Assembly (NCBI RefSeq): GCF_010389155.1
Contig: NC_057765.1
Span: 620,001-684,000 of the forward strand
Length of the DNA stretch: 64,000 bases
Origin: Erigeron canadensis
Lineage: Eukaryota; Streptophyta; Magnoliopsida; Asterales; Asteraceae
Direction: 5' to 3'
Under the pieces are notes generated by a model that was given only the letters and a program-made list of their open reading frames with translations, searched no databases and was not told the DNA's origin. Both the position numbers and the translations under genes were made by a program. Positions 34,785 through 47,363 of this stretch are shown piece after piece; position 1 is the stretch's first letter; each line of letters opens with the position of its first letter.

Positions 34785-35762
34785 TTAGACAAAGATGGTC
34801 AATGTCAAAGCTTTTTTCGTGCAAATACAGATATGAGATGATAGATAAACCAGCCACAAAATCTTCAATCCCCTTATGGGTTTCTTTTTTTTTTTATGCC
34901 CCGCTTAGAAGATGATTATGAGGAGTGATTTGCTTTGATTGCTGTTTTTTGAAAGGTTACGATGTAGTGGTCATTTGTAATGGAAATATTTTATTGATTA
35001 CTAAATAGGATCCATATAGTTAGGTTACTTCAAAAGGTAATAAGGTATATTAATCTTGTTAAAAGGAACAAAAGGAAGAGAATGGCCGTTGGCTTAGTAT
35101 CATTGGTCTGCTGCATGTCTTTTTTTCTTTTTCTTTTTTTTTTTTAAAAATTTATTTATGCATCCCTGATTCCCTGTTCTTTGTACTCTTGAATCTTGAC
35201 TATGTTCCTCTATATGTATGGCCAAGTTAGCAGCTGAGAGTTTAACAATTTAAGCTTTTAACCCATTACTGTAATAGCAGTAAACAGGTAGTCAGTTGAG
35301 TTTATGTAGCAGGTCGATTCCAGAAGGCCAGCCACTACACAGAGTATCATATATTTTCATGAGCGATACAAGAAAAATTTAGAATTATAAGAGAGTTCCA
35401 ACTTCAAATATAGTAAATGTGTAAAGGTCTATTTAGCTAATTAGCTTTCAACTTTCTGCTCAACTAAATTCAAAATTAACTAACTTCTACAAATATTTGA
35501 TTCAGATACACGTTTAGCTCTTAAGGCACAATGACCCTCAAAAGTCTAATATCCATTGAAGACGACGAAGACATCAAATTGTGAATGGTTAAAGTTTTAT
35601 CTATGTCAAGCATAGATGACAGCAATTACAGCAGCTTCATTGCAGAGCCCATAAATACAACATAGTTATTGGCACGCTTTTGGTCATTGTCAGCCTTCCC
35701 CAAAATGCCAGTGTGTTCTCGTTGAAAACATTCCAATCACATGTCAGGTTGATGAATCCATG
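34785..35762. other. Convergent 3' flanks of two genes
   Basis: Lies between the stop of the small membrane protein gene (plus) and the stop of the EER5-like gene (minus). It should contain both 3' untranslated regions. I see no further gene, only T-rich runs (about 35,117-35,146). Confidence 0.5.
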
Positions 35763-38700
35763 CTACGAGTTGATTGGCTTGCCATTTAGTTTAGGGAATG
35801 GGTCCTGTTTGCTTAAAACAGCCACTTTGCTTTTGTGAGCGAAGTAACCTTTCACCAGATTCTTGTAAATCAAAATTGACATTATGCATTCAACCTGTGA
35901 GACCCAAAAAAATTTGTTGAAGTAAAAACTCGAATCATTGTCACCACTTACGACTTTCCCCTTTGCTCGTTCTTCTGTTTACTTACAAATGTGACAATTT
36001 AGGGTAGGTATGTTCTATTCTACTGTATATATTTAACAAGCTAAATGAGATGAAGAAGAAAAGATTAAACGAATACAGATAATGGGTCAACAGTCCATTA
36101 AAGTTTATTTTTAACAGACTTGACAAGGTCCCTCCAAAGGGTGGAAAAGAACGCAAAAAGAATTATATTAAGAAACTTTACCTCATCCAAATCCATCTCC
36201 ATATCAAGCCATTTCAAGGCTTTAACAATCACTTCTAACTTGATCTGGTGAGCCTTGCTTGGGTCCTTCTGCTTTTGGATGATATAACTGCCACGTCAAG
36301 GGTCCAACATAAGTAAGATAAACAAAGAATTATCCGAATTGATGCTTCTATTTTAGTGAATATCAGTAAAACACTAAAAGCTTACATTTTCTTTACAAGA
36401 CGTTGGTAGACTTGAAGCTCTAGCTTTTCAAGGACAAGATAAACACCTGATCTCAAGAATCTGAAAGCAACAGATTTAACCATCCGAATAAGAGAATTGG
36501 ATACAACTATAACAAGCAGGCATTACAAATTAAGCTGTTAGTGTAAGGATTTAAAGAAAGTGGCAAATCTTAGGTCAAAATGGGTCGGCTTGAGTTGGCC
36601 CAAAACACTATTTCCCGGAATTATTATACTTTTTACAGGGGTTACTACACTAGTAGGGAGAAAATATTATATAAGTTCATCAATAATTTAACTATCAAAT
36701 CTTTTGAATAAAATGAATTAGTCGGTCGCAGGAACTAAAAATACATGTTGGACAAATTTCAGCCCTGTTGTCTGATCCCCTTTCAGCTAAATAGGTTCAT
36801 TGGGTGTTTGACCCATTATAGATAAGAAATAACATTAATCAACCCATTTAAGTAAATAGCACAATAGAGGAATTCTAATAAGACTTCAGAATGTTGGAGA
36901 CATACCGGTCTTCATGCTCCTCAAGAGCATGTCTAAGAAGTCTGAGATCACCTCTCCTCATAGCTAGCACAATGTCACTATACTGCAATAAGTTAAAATG
37001 TCAGAAAAGTACCTACAATATATCCTCATTATTGCATCACATTAACATGATGGAAGGAGAGCAAGTATAAGATTGTGGCCCAGATTTCCTCGATGTCAAA
37101 AGTAAAACAAATTAATGGGCCAAAATTGAAAACAAAGCAGTAACAGACTTAACATAGCATGAGATTGCCATCAAATAGAGGTGACAATTTTAAGCTGTTC
37201 AGCTACAAATGGATACAACTCAGGTAATATTTGATTTCTAAGATTTCAAATGGGTACCCTAAGAAAAGTAACAGGTCACAATAATTAAAATTTACCCAAT
37301 GTGTAATATTAGATGCCGTATCTATAAATGTTTTATCCAAAATGCTACATTATCATTGAATCAAAATCAATGTCACAAATTCACAATCACGATTCAGATC
37401 TAAGACACTAGTTACTAAAAAAGAAAATAAATAAATCATTCAAAATTTGTTATGGGTCAACCAAGCCCAGCAGGTTCAACCTTCAAAAAAGTTACTTTTT
37501 TGACCCATTAACCAACTTGTCTGACCGACCCAATTCACCACCTCCACAACAAAACACGCAAATACTATGCAAAAATTTATTGGAGTACCTCGACCAGGTT
37601 ATGTTTCTCTAGGAGCGATCTTTTAGGTAGGATCCCTATCGAGAGCTTTACAGGTATCAGATATTTCAAGATCCTCCTGTTTCAACAGAGTTAAATAATT
37701 TAGCATCCCATGACAAAAAGAGGAACAAAATACAAAAAATCATCCCCAAAAAATTTGTAATTTGCTAATTCAGTCCCTTAAGATTTAAATTATGCAATTA
37801 TAGTTCACTTTCACTCACAATAAAATCCATGTCACCATGATTAATCATCACGAGTTAAAGGTAAATCGGGAAAAATAAACAAATTCTAGTACTACTTTCA
37901 CTTAAAACTCATAAGTCTCCAAAAATTACATAAATTATGTAAAATCGGACAAAATTCTTGCTCGTCCACATTCATCTTTTCCTTTAACAATAGATATGGG
38001 TAAGGATTAATGTGAAATATTTACTACTTTTGTTAATCAGCTAAAATCTTGTTGGTAGTCATGTATGGGTTTCTTCATGATATATTTTTCAAAGCTTCGA
38101 CAGTGAGTTTGAGCTTTTGTATTCACTGATATTACCGGGGATGACGATGATGTTAACTAAAGAAAAAATAAACTTATTGCAACCTTGAATGTTAACTACT
38201 CAAAAATAAAATAAAAAAATCCATCAATTTTTTAAGATTACATTAAGAATCTGTGGCAGGATAAATAACAAACCTTAAGTTTGCTTCACTTTCAGGGTCA
38301 CAATGTGTTAAAGCATATGACAATTTATGATCAGCCTGTATAATAAAGAAGACGAATCAGGTGAGATAAAGCAGCCAATTGCCCATCCACCATATCCTCA
38401 AAATGTTCATACAAAGTCATGAATGTTAAGTACATAGCATAATTAATCAATTATAAAGAAAAATCATAATTGACTATCACTGTATTGGAAAAATTCGTCA
38501 TTACTTACTGCTGGAAAATTTTCATTGAGCACTTCCAGCCGACCAGTGTAGTACATGTAGGTTACCTATAACGTAATATAATTATACGAATATACCGTTA
38601 TTCAAAAAATATTTTCACCACATCAAGTATCTTATGTTTGAATGTAATATCTTACCTTATCCCTTACAGGAAATTCCTCAAAATCAAATATACGAGCAGT

Positions 38701-41613
38701 TTCAATGCTTCTTATCACACTTCGGCAAAGATGGACGGTGCCAAGCTGCAAAATAAGAAAGACTTTATCTTTAAGCTATTACCCTTTTTTTAATCAAAAC
38801 TCTTATGTTTGTATACACATTGAGTCAGGCTAGTCTGCCAAGAGAGCTAGTTAATTCAATTGTAACTTATATGCTAAATCAGAAAAGAAAAAGAAAGAAA
38901 AAACCCATTTCTTCTCTCAAGTTGATAATTGATTATGATATCAGCCCTAGGCATACAACTACAGGATTTTCTTTTGCATTAACATTAACATATATAAATG
39001 TGCCTACATATAGCCTTGAGAGCTATTTCGCATTTCTGAAGTTGGCAAAAAGAAACCAGTAGTGGCCAATGATTAATTAGGTAATAAGCAACCAAGCAAC
39101 ATCAATTATAATCAATCCCATTACTTACCTCCTAATACATCTAACCAAGCATGCCCTTATTATATATAAAGCGCATGATGAACATTATATAGATGAATCA
39201 AGATGAATAAAGTTTTAGTCTGTCCTTCAAATATATCGTGATATACATTACCAAAAAAAAAAGAGTAGAAGTTCAAAAAATGTATCCACAAGAAAAAAAA
39301 AAGATTAATGTGGTGTTGATGATAACAAAAAAAAGCAGAAAAAAAAAAAATAATAGAATACTTTTTTTCACAAGGGTGAATAAATCTAAGAAAAACGAGG
39401 ATGGAAGTCATGGAACATGTAATTGTCACCTTGAAATACACTTTGAACAACTGGCAAGTGACATATAGAGCTCCTACACGTTTTGGCCCTTTTCCCTGTA
39501 ATTTAAAGACCACATTCAACTATTCAAGCAACCCAATATATAAAGCATAAAATGTACTTGTCATAACCATGTAACTTTTGTGAAATATAACTAGATGCAA
39601 GGTAATGATGTGGCTAGTGCAAGTTTTAGGGTCTTGAAAACTTTTCATGAAACGAGTATAGACAATATGGTGTAGAGTAGAGGTTGCAATTCTGAACCAT
39701 TTACTTATGAATAGGTCGATCACCCTCGTGCTTTATCTTTAGCGAATCAAAGAGTAATATAAGAAAAAAAAGCTACACTTACAAAAGTATCACAAAAATA
39801 AAACTTATGGTCTGAAAATTGTTTAGCGTTGACCCAACCCACCTATTTTGTCACCCCTAGTTAAAGGTAATGAAATGACGAAAACACATACAGCAAGAAC
39901 TCCAAAGACTTTCATGAGGAATGACCCAGCTGCCTTTAGTTTCTCAGGTGTTTTTCCATTTGAAGCCAACTCTCTGTCAGCCTGCATACATCATAACACA
40001 AGATTATAAAATTTCAAAATTGCATCACAAATCACAATGATATAGATAAAACCATTCTTTCTTCTTCTATGTTTCTATTTGAGTCACGAAAATTCCCCAA
40101 AGAGGCCCGTTATTGAGTTATCTTATTCCGGATTCAATTGTAGCTGCAGTTCCTTACCTTCTCAGCAAGAATCCTAATTTCATATACAACTACGTACAAT
40201 GCTTCTAACGCCCATGCTGATTCCCAGTTCCTGAATTCCTGAATGAAAGCACTGAAAAGTTTCCCATATTAACAAAGTAACACCACAGCACAAGTCAGAA
40301 TAATTAAGATGGCCATTTCACCCCATTTAGTTATCAATGGGTTGGTTCGGTATTTAATCTCTAGCAGCTCAAATAGGTTCAAAAAAGGAGTGGCTACTTA
40401 AAGAGATCATATAGATCAAATAAAAAATGTATATAATGCATAGAATCTCCTAAATCAGTATATTCAAGCATTCATTACATTATCATAGATTTAAAGAATA
40501 TAATGTTTCGTGTCAACCAATCTAACCCTTTTCAACTTGTACTCCTTTTGACATGTAACACAACGTGCCCATTTTACCACCTCTTCAGAAACCTAATGTA
40601 AACAAAATGCATATACAAATTAGGAAAGGGAATTACTTCGCAGATTTCTCAAATGCCTGGTATGCTTCAGCCAGATGTCCGATCCTATAACTTTGCATAG
40701 CCCGAAATAACGGAGCAACTATTTCGGCATATTGGGAAAACTTATCTGATTGCCTGATCAATCTGTTAGCATCCTGCATATACAGAAATACTATTAACAG
40801 CATTCATTGTCAACACACTTGTCATTTTACAAGGGAAAAAAGCAGCAAGATATGAGATTAACACATAAATACGCACAGAGCTCAATGAAAACGTAGAGCT
40901 CTGCACGTATATAAAAAGACAGCAGTGAAACTTTGATTATAAATTAACGATAGTGAGACTGAGAACTCGCTAACGGGGCAAGTGATACCAAAATGCACGT
41001 TTAATCCTTCTAGTAAATCAATTATAATTACCAATGCTAAGGTTTTGGCCTTGGGTGATGGACTTCTAAAAATCATAACACTTGGAAGAATGAGTGATTA
41101 TAGACAACTATGGAAGCATAACTGCAAAGTGTCGGCAAAAGCGTCTGCTTTGATTGTTTTTCTATCTATTGTTCAACCGAAAGATCATTAGTAACAATGT
41201 TTTGTACAAGTCACCCAAATCTTTAATTTCGTAAGTACTACACTCGGATAATCTATTGTCAGCATTCGTACAACATGGGCTCCACTTTTTCGATCATTGA
41301 TAAAAGTATGTAAAAATGTGTAATTGATAAGACCCCATTTCATAACTTCACCTTAAGCCCTAAATTCTATTGGCATTCCCCTAAAACTACAACAAGTATT
41401 TCAATCAAGATTTTACATATGAATATATATATATATATATACCTGGAAGATGTTGAGGGCATCAGCTAAGGAAAGGAAAGAAGGGGATTCAGAGGAGAGG
41501 GAAAGGAGGTGTTTGAGGGAAGTTGGGTCTTGATATGAAACGACGTCGTTGAATCTGTTCAGATACTCTGTTATCCTTCTGTGTGCTTCCCCCATGCTCA
41601 TATACGACGCCAT
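35763..41613 (-). CDS. EER5: EER5/PCID2/Thp1-like TREX-2 subunit, PCI domain
   Basis: Thirteen coding exons on the minus strand: 41,443-41,613; 40,637-40,773; 40,158-40,251; 39,892-39,981; 39,430-39,495; 38,656-38,745; 38,509-38,565; 38,274-38,335; 37,589-37,676; 36,906-36,982; 36,386-36,460; 36,182-36,287; 35,763-35,894. All junctions are GT-AG and keep frame, giving 414 residues, close to the Arabidopsis EER5 length. Diagnostic blocks are SMGEAHRRITEYLNRF, LLSLSSESPSFLSLADALN, GKGPKRVGALYVTCQLFK, FDFEEFPVRDK, LRLLRHALEEHEDRFLRSG and KQDPFPKLNGKP. The C-terminal half is the PCI domain that pairs with the SAC3 scaffold and DSS1. The complex links transcription to mRNA export at the nuclear pore; the Arabidopsis mutant has enhanced ethylene response. 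I start at the ATG giving MASYMSMGEAH rather than further upstream. Introns contain only AT-rich sequence. Confidence 0.95.
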
Positions 41614-41980
41614 TTTCCTTTTCCTTTTCCTCAATTAATATTGCGATGTCACACACCTTATGTATATATTATTATGATTAGGGTTTATATATATGACAAT
41701 AAGCGGGTGTTTTATGGATTTTGTTTTATGGGTAAACCAAACACACCTTGGAACAAATGATTACATACCAGAACTGAAATTTGAGTGAGTCAAATTTTGC
41801 TGTATTTTAGTATAGTTTTTTATAGAATTCTCGCAAATAATAAGACCATCCATGATCCATTACTTGTTTTAGGATTTTTGTTTTTTCTCTTTCTTTTTCT
41901 TTAACATGACTTGGAGGGTGTTTAAAAATTGAGTTTTTAACATATTAAATTTTTTTTTTAAGTTATTTCGATTGGAGACA

Positions 41981-42149
41981 TTTTTTTTTTTTATAGAACA
42001 GCAATTCGAGAAAATTTTAACCATTGATTTGTTAAACCTCCAATCCCTCTTTATGGAAAATACCTTGAGATGAGAAACTCAATACTTGAACCCGGGACCT
42101 TAAAAAAAACTCACCATAGTGGATTTAGAGGATACCCATGGCCAACCAT
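41981..42149 (-). mobile_element. SINE-like element, family B, copy 2
   Basis: The reverse complement shows GGTATCCTCTAAATCCACTATGG in two blocks, GGTCCCGGGTTCAAG (B-box-like), GAGTTTCTCATC and GGGATTGGAGGT, in the same order as 2867-3050, and ends in a poly(A) run (41,981-41,992 on the plus strand as T). It lies between the EER5-like gene promoter and the LINE. No clean target duplication was identified. Confidence 0.55.
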
Positions 42150-42370
42150 TATTTTCGTTATATAAGAAGGAAAGCCAGTATTGAAAAAACAAGTAACAAC
42201 ATGATTTTTCAAATGTTTTTTTAACACATTTTTGAAAACACAAAATTTAATTTATAAACGCATACGTATGCACCCCTCTGTTAGAATTGCTTAACGTTTT
42301 TACATAAATAGGGAAAATTCACAACATATTTTTAACGTGTACAACAAATACAAGTATAATGTATAACTAA

Positions 42371-44412
42371 TTTTTTTTTTTTTGAACAGCTTTGATATTA
42401 TATAGATAATGTTGCGACAAAAAGTTGGAGCATAATACAAAACATTACAATTACAATAAAAAAGGACTCATTGCCCATATGGGCCATGACATATTAGATT
42501 TCCTATCGCGACTAGAAATCCAAAAATAAAAATGAGTTACAATAGATTGAAATAGCTCATTGGCTAAAGTGTTACTTGCCCGGTAAACAACCTCGTTCCT
42601 ATGCTTCCAAAATGACCACCACCACACATAACAAGATGCTTCTAGTACATGTTTAAATTTTGACGGGAATAGGGCATCGTTGATCCATTCTAACATCACC
42701 TCCGGGGTGTTAATAGTGAAGTCGATGGAGAACCATTTACTAAAATGTTGTGCAAGTTCGTTAAAAAAGGCACAAAAGGAGAAGAGATGTGTAATTGATT
42801 CGACATTGTGCCGACAAAGAGGACAGGATAGATCGGTGATTTCCAACCCCCTCCTACTTAAATTTAACCGAGAGGGAAGGCGATCTCGTAAAAGTCTCCA
42901 CATGAATATATTAACCTTTTTTGGAACTAATGAATTCCAATGTGTCTTGATCGGCTCACAAGGAAGAAGAGCACGTTCAAGGCGCAATCGGAAGTTACGA
43001 ACCGAAAATTCTACCTCGCCTGGTACATTCCATACCAAGAATCTTCACTTTCAGACAACCGTACACTCTGAAGTAATATAGTTAACATAACATACTGTGA
43101 AGCCTCAATCCCGTCACGGATAGGCCTGCGCCATGACCACATCCAATCTCCACTATTCCACTTATCACCTACTTTAGCTTGCTTATCAACTTCCAAGGCA
43201 TATAATCGTGGTAATCTCTGGCATAAAGTTTGATTTCCTACCATATGTCATTCCAGAATGAGGTTGAGGTTCCATTACCAAGTCGTTTAGAGATAGTATT
43301 AACAGGAACAGAAGATGACAAATGGACCTCCTTGAAAGCTGCACATATTCTGTCCCATATACCACGGCTTTTAGGGGTGAAATCCACGAGGCATTGCTGA
43401 CCATGTATGGTTTTGATAACACGTATCCAAAGGGCTTCTTTAGAAGACATAGCTCGCCACCTCCATTTGTACAACAGTTCGAGGTTTAAGGCATACAAGC
43501 TTCCTATACCCAAGTCTCCAACCTTTTTAGAAGCTAGTATAGAAGACCATTTAATCCATGCAACCTTATTGCAATCATTAGTGCTTCCCCAAAAAAATTT
43601 AGATCTCAACGACTTGAGTGTCGCATTGACCTTTTTAGGCAGTTTAAAGAGTGAAAAATAGTAAGTCCCGAAAGAACCCAACACTGAAGAAATAAGAGTT
43701 GACCTGCCACCAATAGAAAGGAGCTTTGAGTTCCAAACCGACAGGCGTTTTCTGAACTTTTGCTCAATAATAGACCAATCCTGAACCCTCCTCATAGAGG
43801 GACCTATTGGCACACCAAGGTAGGAAAAAGGAAGTGATCCAGGTTTGCATCCCATTGTCTCTGCGTAAAGCTCGACTTCTGATCTTGGCACTCCTATACC
43901 AAAAATGGACGATTTATGAATATTAATTTTAAGACCCTATATCAAGTAGAAGAACTTGAAAGCCAACTGAATTGTTTCAAGATTATTGGCAGACCATTCG
44001 CCCAAGAGAATCAAGTCATCATCATATAATAAATGAGAAATAGAAAGATTATTAATCTTAACTCCACGATATCTACCAATTCGCACTAAGTTATCAAACG
44101 CCACACGAAGACCCTCCATTGCTATAATAAATAGGAAAGGTGACATAGGGTCTCCCTGCCGTAAACCCCTATAAACAGAGACTTCTTTTGTGTGGGACTG
44201 CCATTGACAAGGATAGATGCCCTTGCCGACGACAAATAAGCGGTGATCCATGAAACCCATGTGTCACTGAAACCCATTTCCTTCATGATGGTGAACAAGT
44301 AATCCGTCATAAGCTTTCTCGAAATCAACCTTGAACAAGAGCAGATTAATTTTTTGGCGCGAAAACCAACTAATCACCTCACTCAGGATAAGTGGGCCAT
44401 CAAGAATTGACG
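42371..44412 (-). mobile_element. 5'-truncated LINE with broken RT and zf-RVT domains
   Basis: A non-LTR retrotransposon on the minus strand ending in a poly(A) run (T at 42,371-42,383 on the plus strand). Coding remnants in order: reverse transcriptase fingers (KINLLLFKVDFEKAYD, about 44,300-44,350), RGLRQGDPMSPFLF (about 44,145-44,190), the catalytic box as LLYDDDLILLG (about 44,000), the thumb/connection region (SYLGVPIG, LSIGGRSTLISSVL, about 43,240-43,890) and the C-terminal zf-RVT domain (KVNIFMWRLLRDRLPS, CPLCRHNVESITHLF, 42,451-43,038). These lie in different frames separated by stops (for example near 43,937) and frameshifts. The endonuclease and ORF1 are absent, so it is a dead 5'-truncated copy, as is usual for LINEs. 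Confidence 0.92.
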
Positions 44413-45900
44413 AAAATGATTGTAGATGCAAACAAAACTATGTGTTGTAACTTGTAAGTTAATCTATCACTAGGAAAATGATTTATACTCTTAAAAAATT
44501 AGCCTAAAAACCCTCCTAATAGCTTTAGATATAATACTTATTACTTTTATCTACTCATTTTTACGAAAGTTCGTTTTGTTTTTTTCAAGAACCTAATAAT
44601 TTATGAAGGACTCAATAACGAAAGTCCGATTGTTTCTTGATGGGAAGTTGTTTCTGACATGGGTGTGGAACTGTGGATGAAGGTGTTTGTGTGATTGTTT
44701 TTATATAGAAGAAAGAAAAAACATCGGCGTCCAACAAGACAACAATATGAACATAGCCTTGTTCTCATAGTGTTTGACCTCCAACAACATAACCCCGAGG
44801 TCTCGACACTGTGGAGGTAAAACGACTTAATGAAGATCGTACAAGGGGGATTTAACAAAGATTTGAATCACTTTATTTATTTAATCTAGGAAAGATCTGT
44901 TTATAATATAATTGCAGAAACACCATCCCATTGATGCTAAACCATGGCTATATTTTAGACCCTTCGAGTTTTTTCCTATGACCTTTGTCTATCTCTTCTT
45001 TTTCCGTAGAGCACATTTACACATAATTAGAATACAAGGGTACGTGTAAACATAATTAGATGAGGTCCTTCAGTCAAGTTATCTAAGAAGAATAAATCTT
45101 TAATTTAAAATGTTTAATTACCTAGTAACCTATAAGCTTAATTAAGACCTTTTATAAAGATATATGGCACGTTACTGCATAATTGAATTATGAATTGATG
45201 TACTAGACTACTAGTGTTATGAACTTATGATCACTATATGTTAGAGTCTAGATATGTCTGATGTGTATACGAATCTATTAAAGTTATGCTTAAACCTTAT
45301 AAACGGATCAAATTATATAAAGTTTAACTAAATGTGTTAAAAAGATATATTGATGTGTTAAAAAGTGTTGCATTGTCTTAACGTAATATTTTTGTGAAAT
45401 TTTTACTTGATTTCTTATTTTGTAATAACTGAGAAAGATGAAACACATTTTCAAAACTTACATAAGTTGGCGTTAAAGAAATTATTTTCAAAATCTAAAA
45501 GCTTAGATTAAACAACTACTGTATACAATATTAAAGTACATAACATCTCATTGAAAGGATTTTAGTGTTTATATCAACTGTGAAAAAATTAAAAACGTTC
45601 ATCAGGTGGAAAACGAAAATTAAACCTACATTTTTTTTTTTGTCAATCTTCTAGGTTTGATTTTCGATTTCGGATGTTTTGATTGAAGACCCTCGTGGCC
45701 TTTTTTTAATTAATACTTCCTTCCTCGTGGCCAATTTTTTAAATTTAAAAATTTTTGTTTAGACTTTCATAATGTTGATTGTTTTGGACTGAATCATGTG
45801 AGGGTAATCAATTAAATGTATAAAAAACCAAAAGATACCCAATCACAAAATACATACTACCAAACTTGTATTACTAAAATACATCCAGCATCCTTAACTT
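44413..45900. other. Gene-free region upstream of the NPP pair
   Basis: AT-rich, with no gene or identifiable repeat. The short minus-strand frame at 44,601-44,858 has no family features and I do not accept it as a gene. Confidence 0.45.
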
Positions 45901-45901
45901 A

Positions 45902-45908
45902 TATATAA
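45902..45908 (+). promoter_or_regulatory. Candidate TATA box of the first NPP gene
   Basis: TATATAA lies 166 bp before the start codon. The sequence from 45,958 to the ATG is conserved in the second gene (48,652-48,769), which suggests transcribed leader sequence downstream of this box. Confidence 0.45.
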
Positions 45909-46073
45909 CCAAGCCTAATATCTCTTCAATCACTTCACTCTCACTTCTTCCCTCTCAAGCAAACCAATCACAAAACCATAATTTTCTGAATCTTTAACTC
46001 AATTCCTTTAAAACCCACATCACAAAACCTTTGAATTTTAATACCCATTTAAAAAGTTGAAAACTTTTGACAA

Positions 46074-47363
46074 ATGGGCCTAGATTCTTTAAAGCTAAAA
46101 CCCATCACCATAATCCTCTTCTTCTTCCTCACCACCTGCATTGCCATTTGTGACGCCGTCCAAACATCCCGGAAACTCAATCACCCAGTTGTCATCCTCA
46201 TTTCCGCAGATGGGTTTCGTTTTGGTTACCAATTCAAAACTCCAACCCCAAATATACACATTTTGATCAACAATGGAACCGAAGCCCAAACCGGGCTGAT
46301 TCCAGTTTATCCCACTTTAACTTTCCCAAATCATTACTCAATTGCAACTGGGCTATACCCTGCTTATCATGGAATTGTAAATAACCGGTTTCTTGACCCA
46401 ATAGCAGGGGACACTTTCACCTTGTCTAGTCATGAGCCCAAATGGTGGTTAGGTGAACCCATTTGGGAAACAGTTTCAAATCATGGATTGCAAGCTGCAA
46501 CTTATTTCTGGCCCGGGTCCGAAGTTAAAAAAGGTTCTTGGGATTGCCCAAAAAAGTATTGTGCTGCGTATAATGAATCCGTGCCATTTGAAGAACGGGT
46601 TGATACAGTTTTGGGTTATTTTGATTTGCCTAATGATGAGATTCCGGTTTTTATGACATTGTATTTTGAAGACCCTGATAGTCAGGGTCATCAAGTTGGT
46701 CCTGATGATGTTCAAGTTACTAAAGCTGTTAGTAGGATTGATGGGTTGATTGGCAGGTTGATTAATGGGCTAGAAAGTCGCGGCGTTTTTCAAGATGTTA
46801 CAATTATAATGGTTGGTGATCACGGTATGGTTGGCACTTGTGATCAAAAATTGATCTTCTTAGATGATTTAGCTTCTTTTGTCAAGATTCCTGCCGAATG
46901 GGTTCAGTATTATACTCCCGTGCTATCCATCCGTCCACCTCTGAATCAATCGGTTTCTGATATAGTGAACAAAATGAACCAAGGTTTAAGTTCTGGGAAG
47001 GTCAAGAACGGCGATAAATTGAAAATCTATCTGAAAGAAGACCTTCCTAAAAGGCTGCATTATTCAGAAAGCGATAGGATAACTCCGATTTTAGGGTTAG
47101 TGGAAGAAGGGTTTAAGGTGGAACAAAAGGACTCAAAGACCATGCAATGTGCGGGCGCACACGGGTATGACAATGCGTTTTTCTCCATGCGAACAATATT
47201 TATTGGTTATGGCCCTCGATTTCCTAGAGGTATAAAAGTGCCATCTTTTGAGAATATCGAAATATACAACTTGATTACTTCGATTCTTAACATAAATGGA
47301 GCTCCCAACAATGGGTCATCATCGTTTGCTAAGAGTGTGCTTTTGCCTCATCATCATCATTGA
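46074..47363 (+). CDS. NPP-type nucleotide pyrophosphatase/phosphodiesterase, copy 1
   Basis: Intronless, 429 residues, of the ecto-nucleotide pyrophosphatase/phosphodiesterase branch of the alkaline phosphatase superfamily, which cleaves phosphodiester and pyrophosphate bonds of nucleotides and nucleotide sugars using two zinc ions. By comparison with animal NPPs, the metal ligands and nucleophile are Asp46 (ISADGF), Thr83 (PTLTFPNHY), Asp202 and His206 (EDPDSQGH), Asp249 and His250 (GDHGM) and His363 (AHGYDN). Residues 10-26 form a short hydrophobic stretch followed by DAVQTS, so it may be a cleaved signal peptide and the enzyme secreted. Asn-glycosylation sequons support the secretory route. 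Compared with the neighbour it lacks 36 residues of N-terminal tail and 22 residues after the hydrophobic start. It ends in four His residues. Confidence 0.92.
   Translation: MGLDSLKLKPITIILFFFLTTCIAICDAVQTSRKLNHPVVILISADGFRFGYQFKTPTPNIHILINNGTEAQTGLIPVYPTLTFPNHYSIATGLYPAYHGIVNNRFLDPIAGDTFTLSSHEPKWWLGEPIWETVSNHGLQAATYFWPGSEVKKGSWDCPKKYCAAYNESVPFEERVDTVLGYFDLPNDEIPVFMTLYFEDPDSQGHQVGPDDVQVTKAVSRIDGLIGRLINGLESRGVFQDVTIIMVGDHGMVGTCDQKLIFLDDLASFVKIPAEWVQYYTPVLSIRPPLNQSVSDIVNKMNQGLSSGKVKNGDKLKIYLKEDLPKRLHYSESDRITPILGLVEEGFKVEQKDSKTMQCAGAHGYDNAFFSMRTIFIGYGPRFPRGIKVPSFENIEIYNLITSILNINGAPNNGSSSFAKSVLLPHHHH

Noticed and set aside
44601..44858. Minus-strand 85-codon frame
   Set aside because: No recognisable domain, no splice partner, and not related to the nearby LINE frames.
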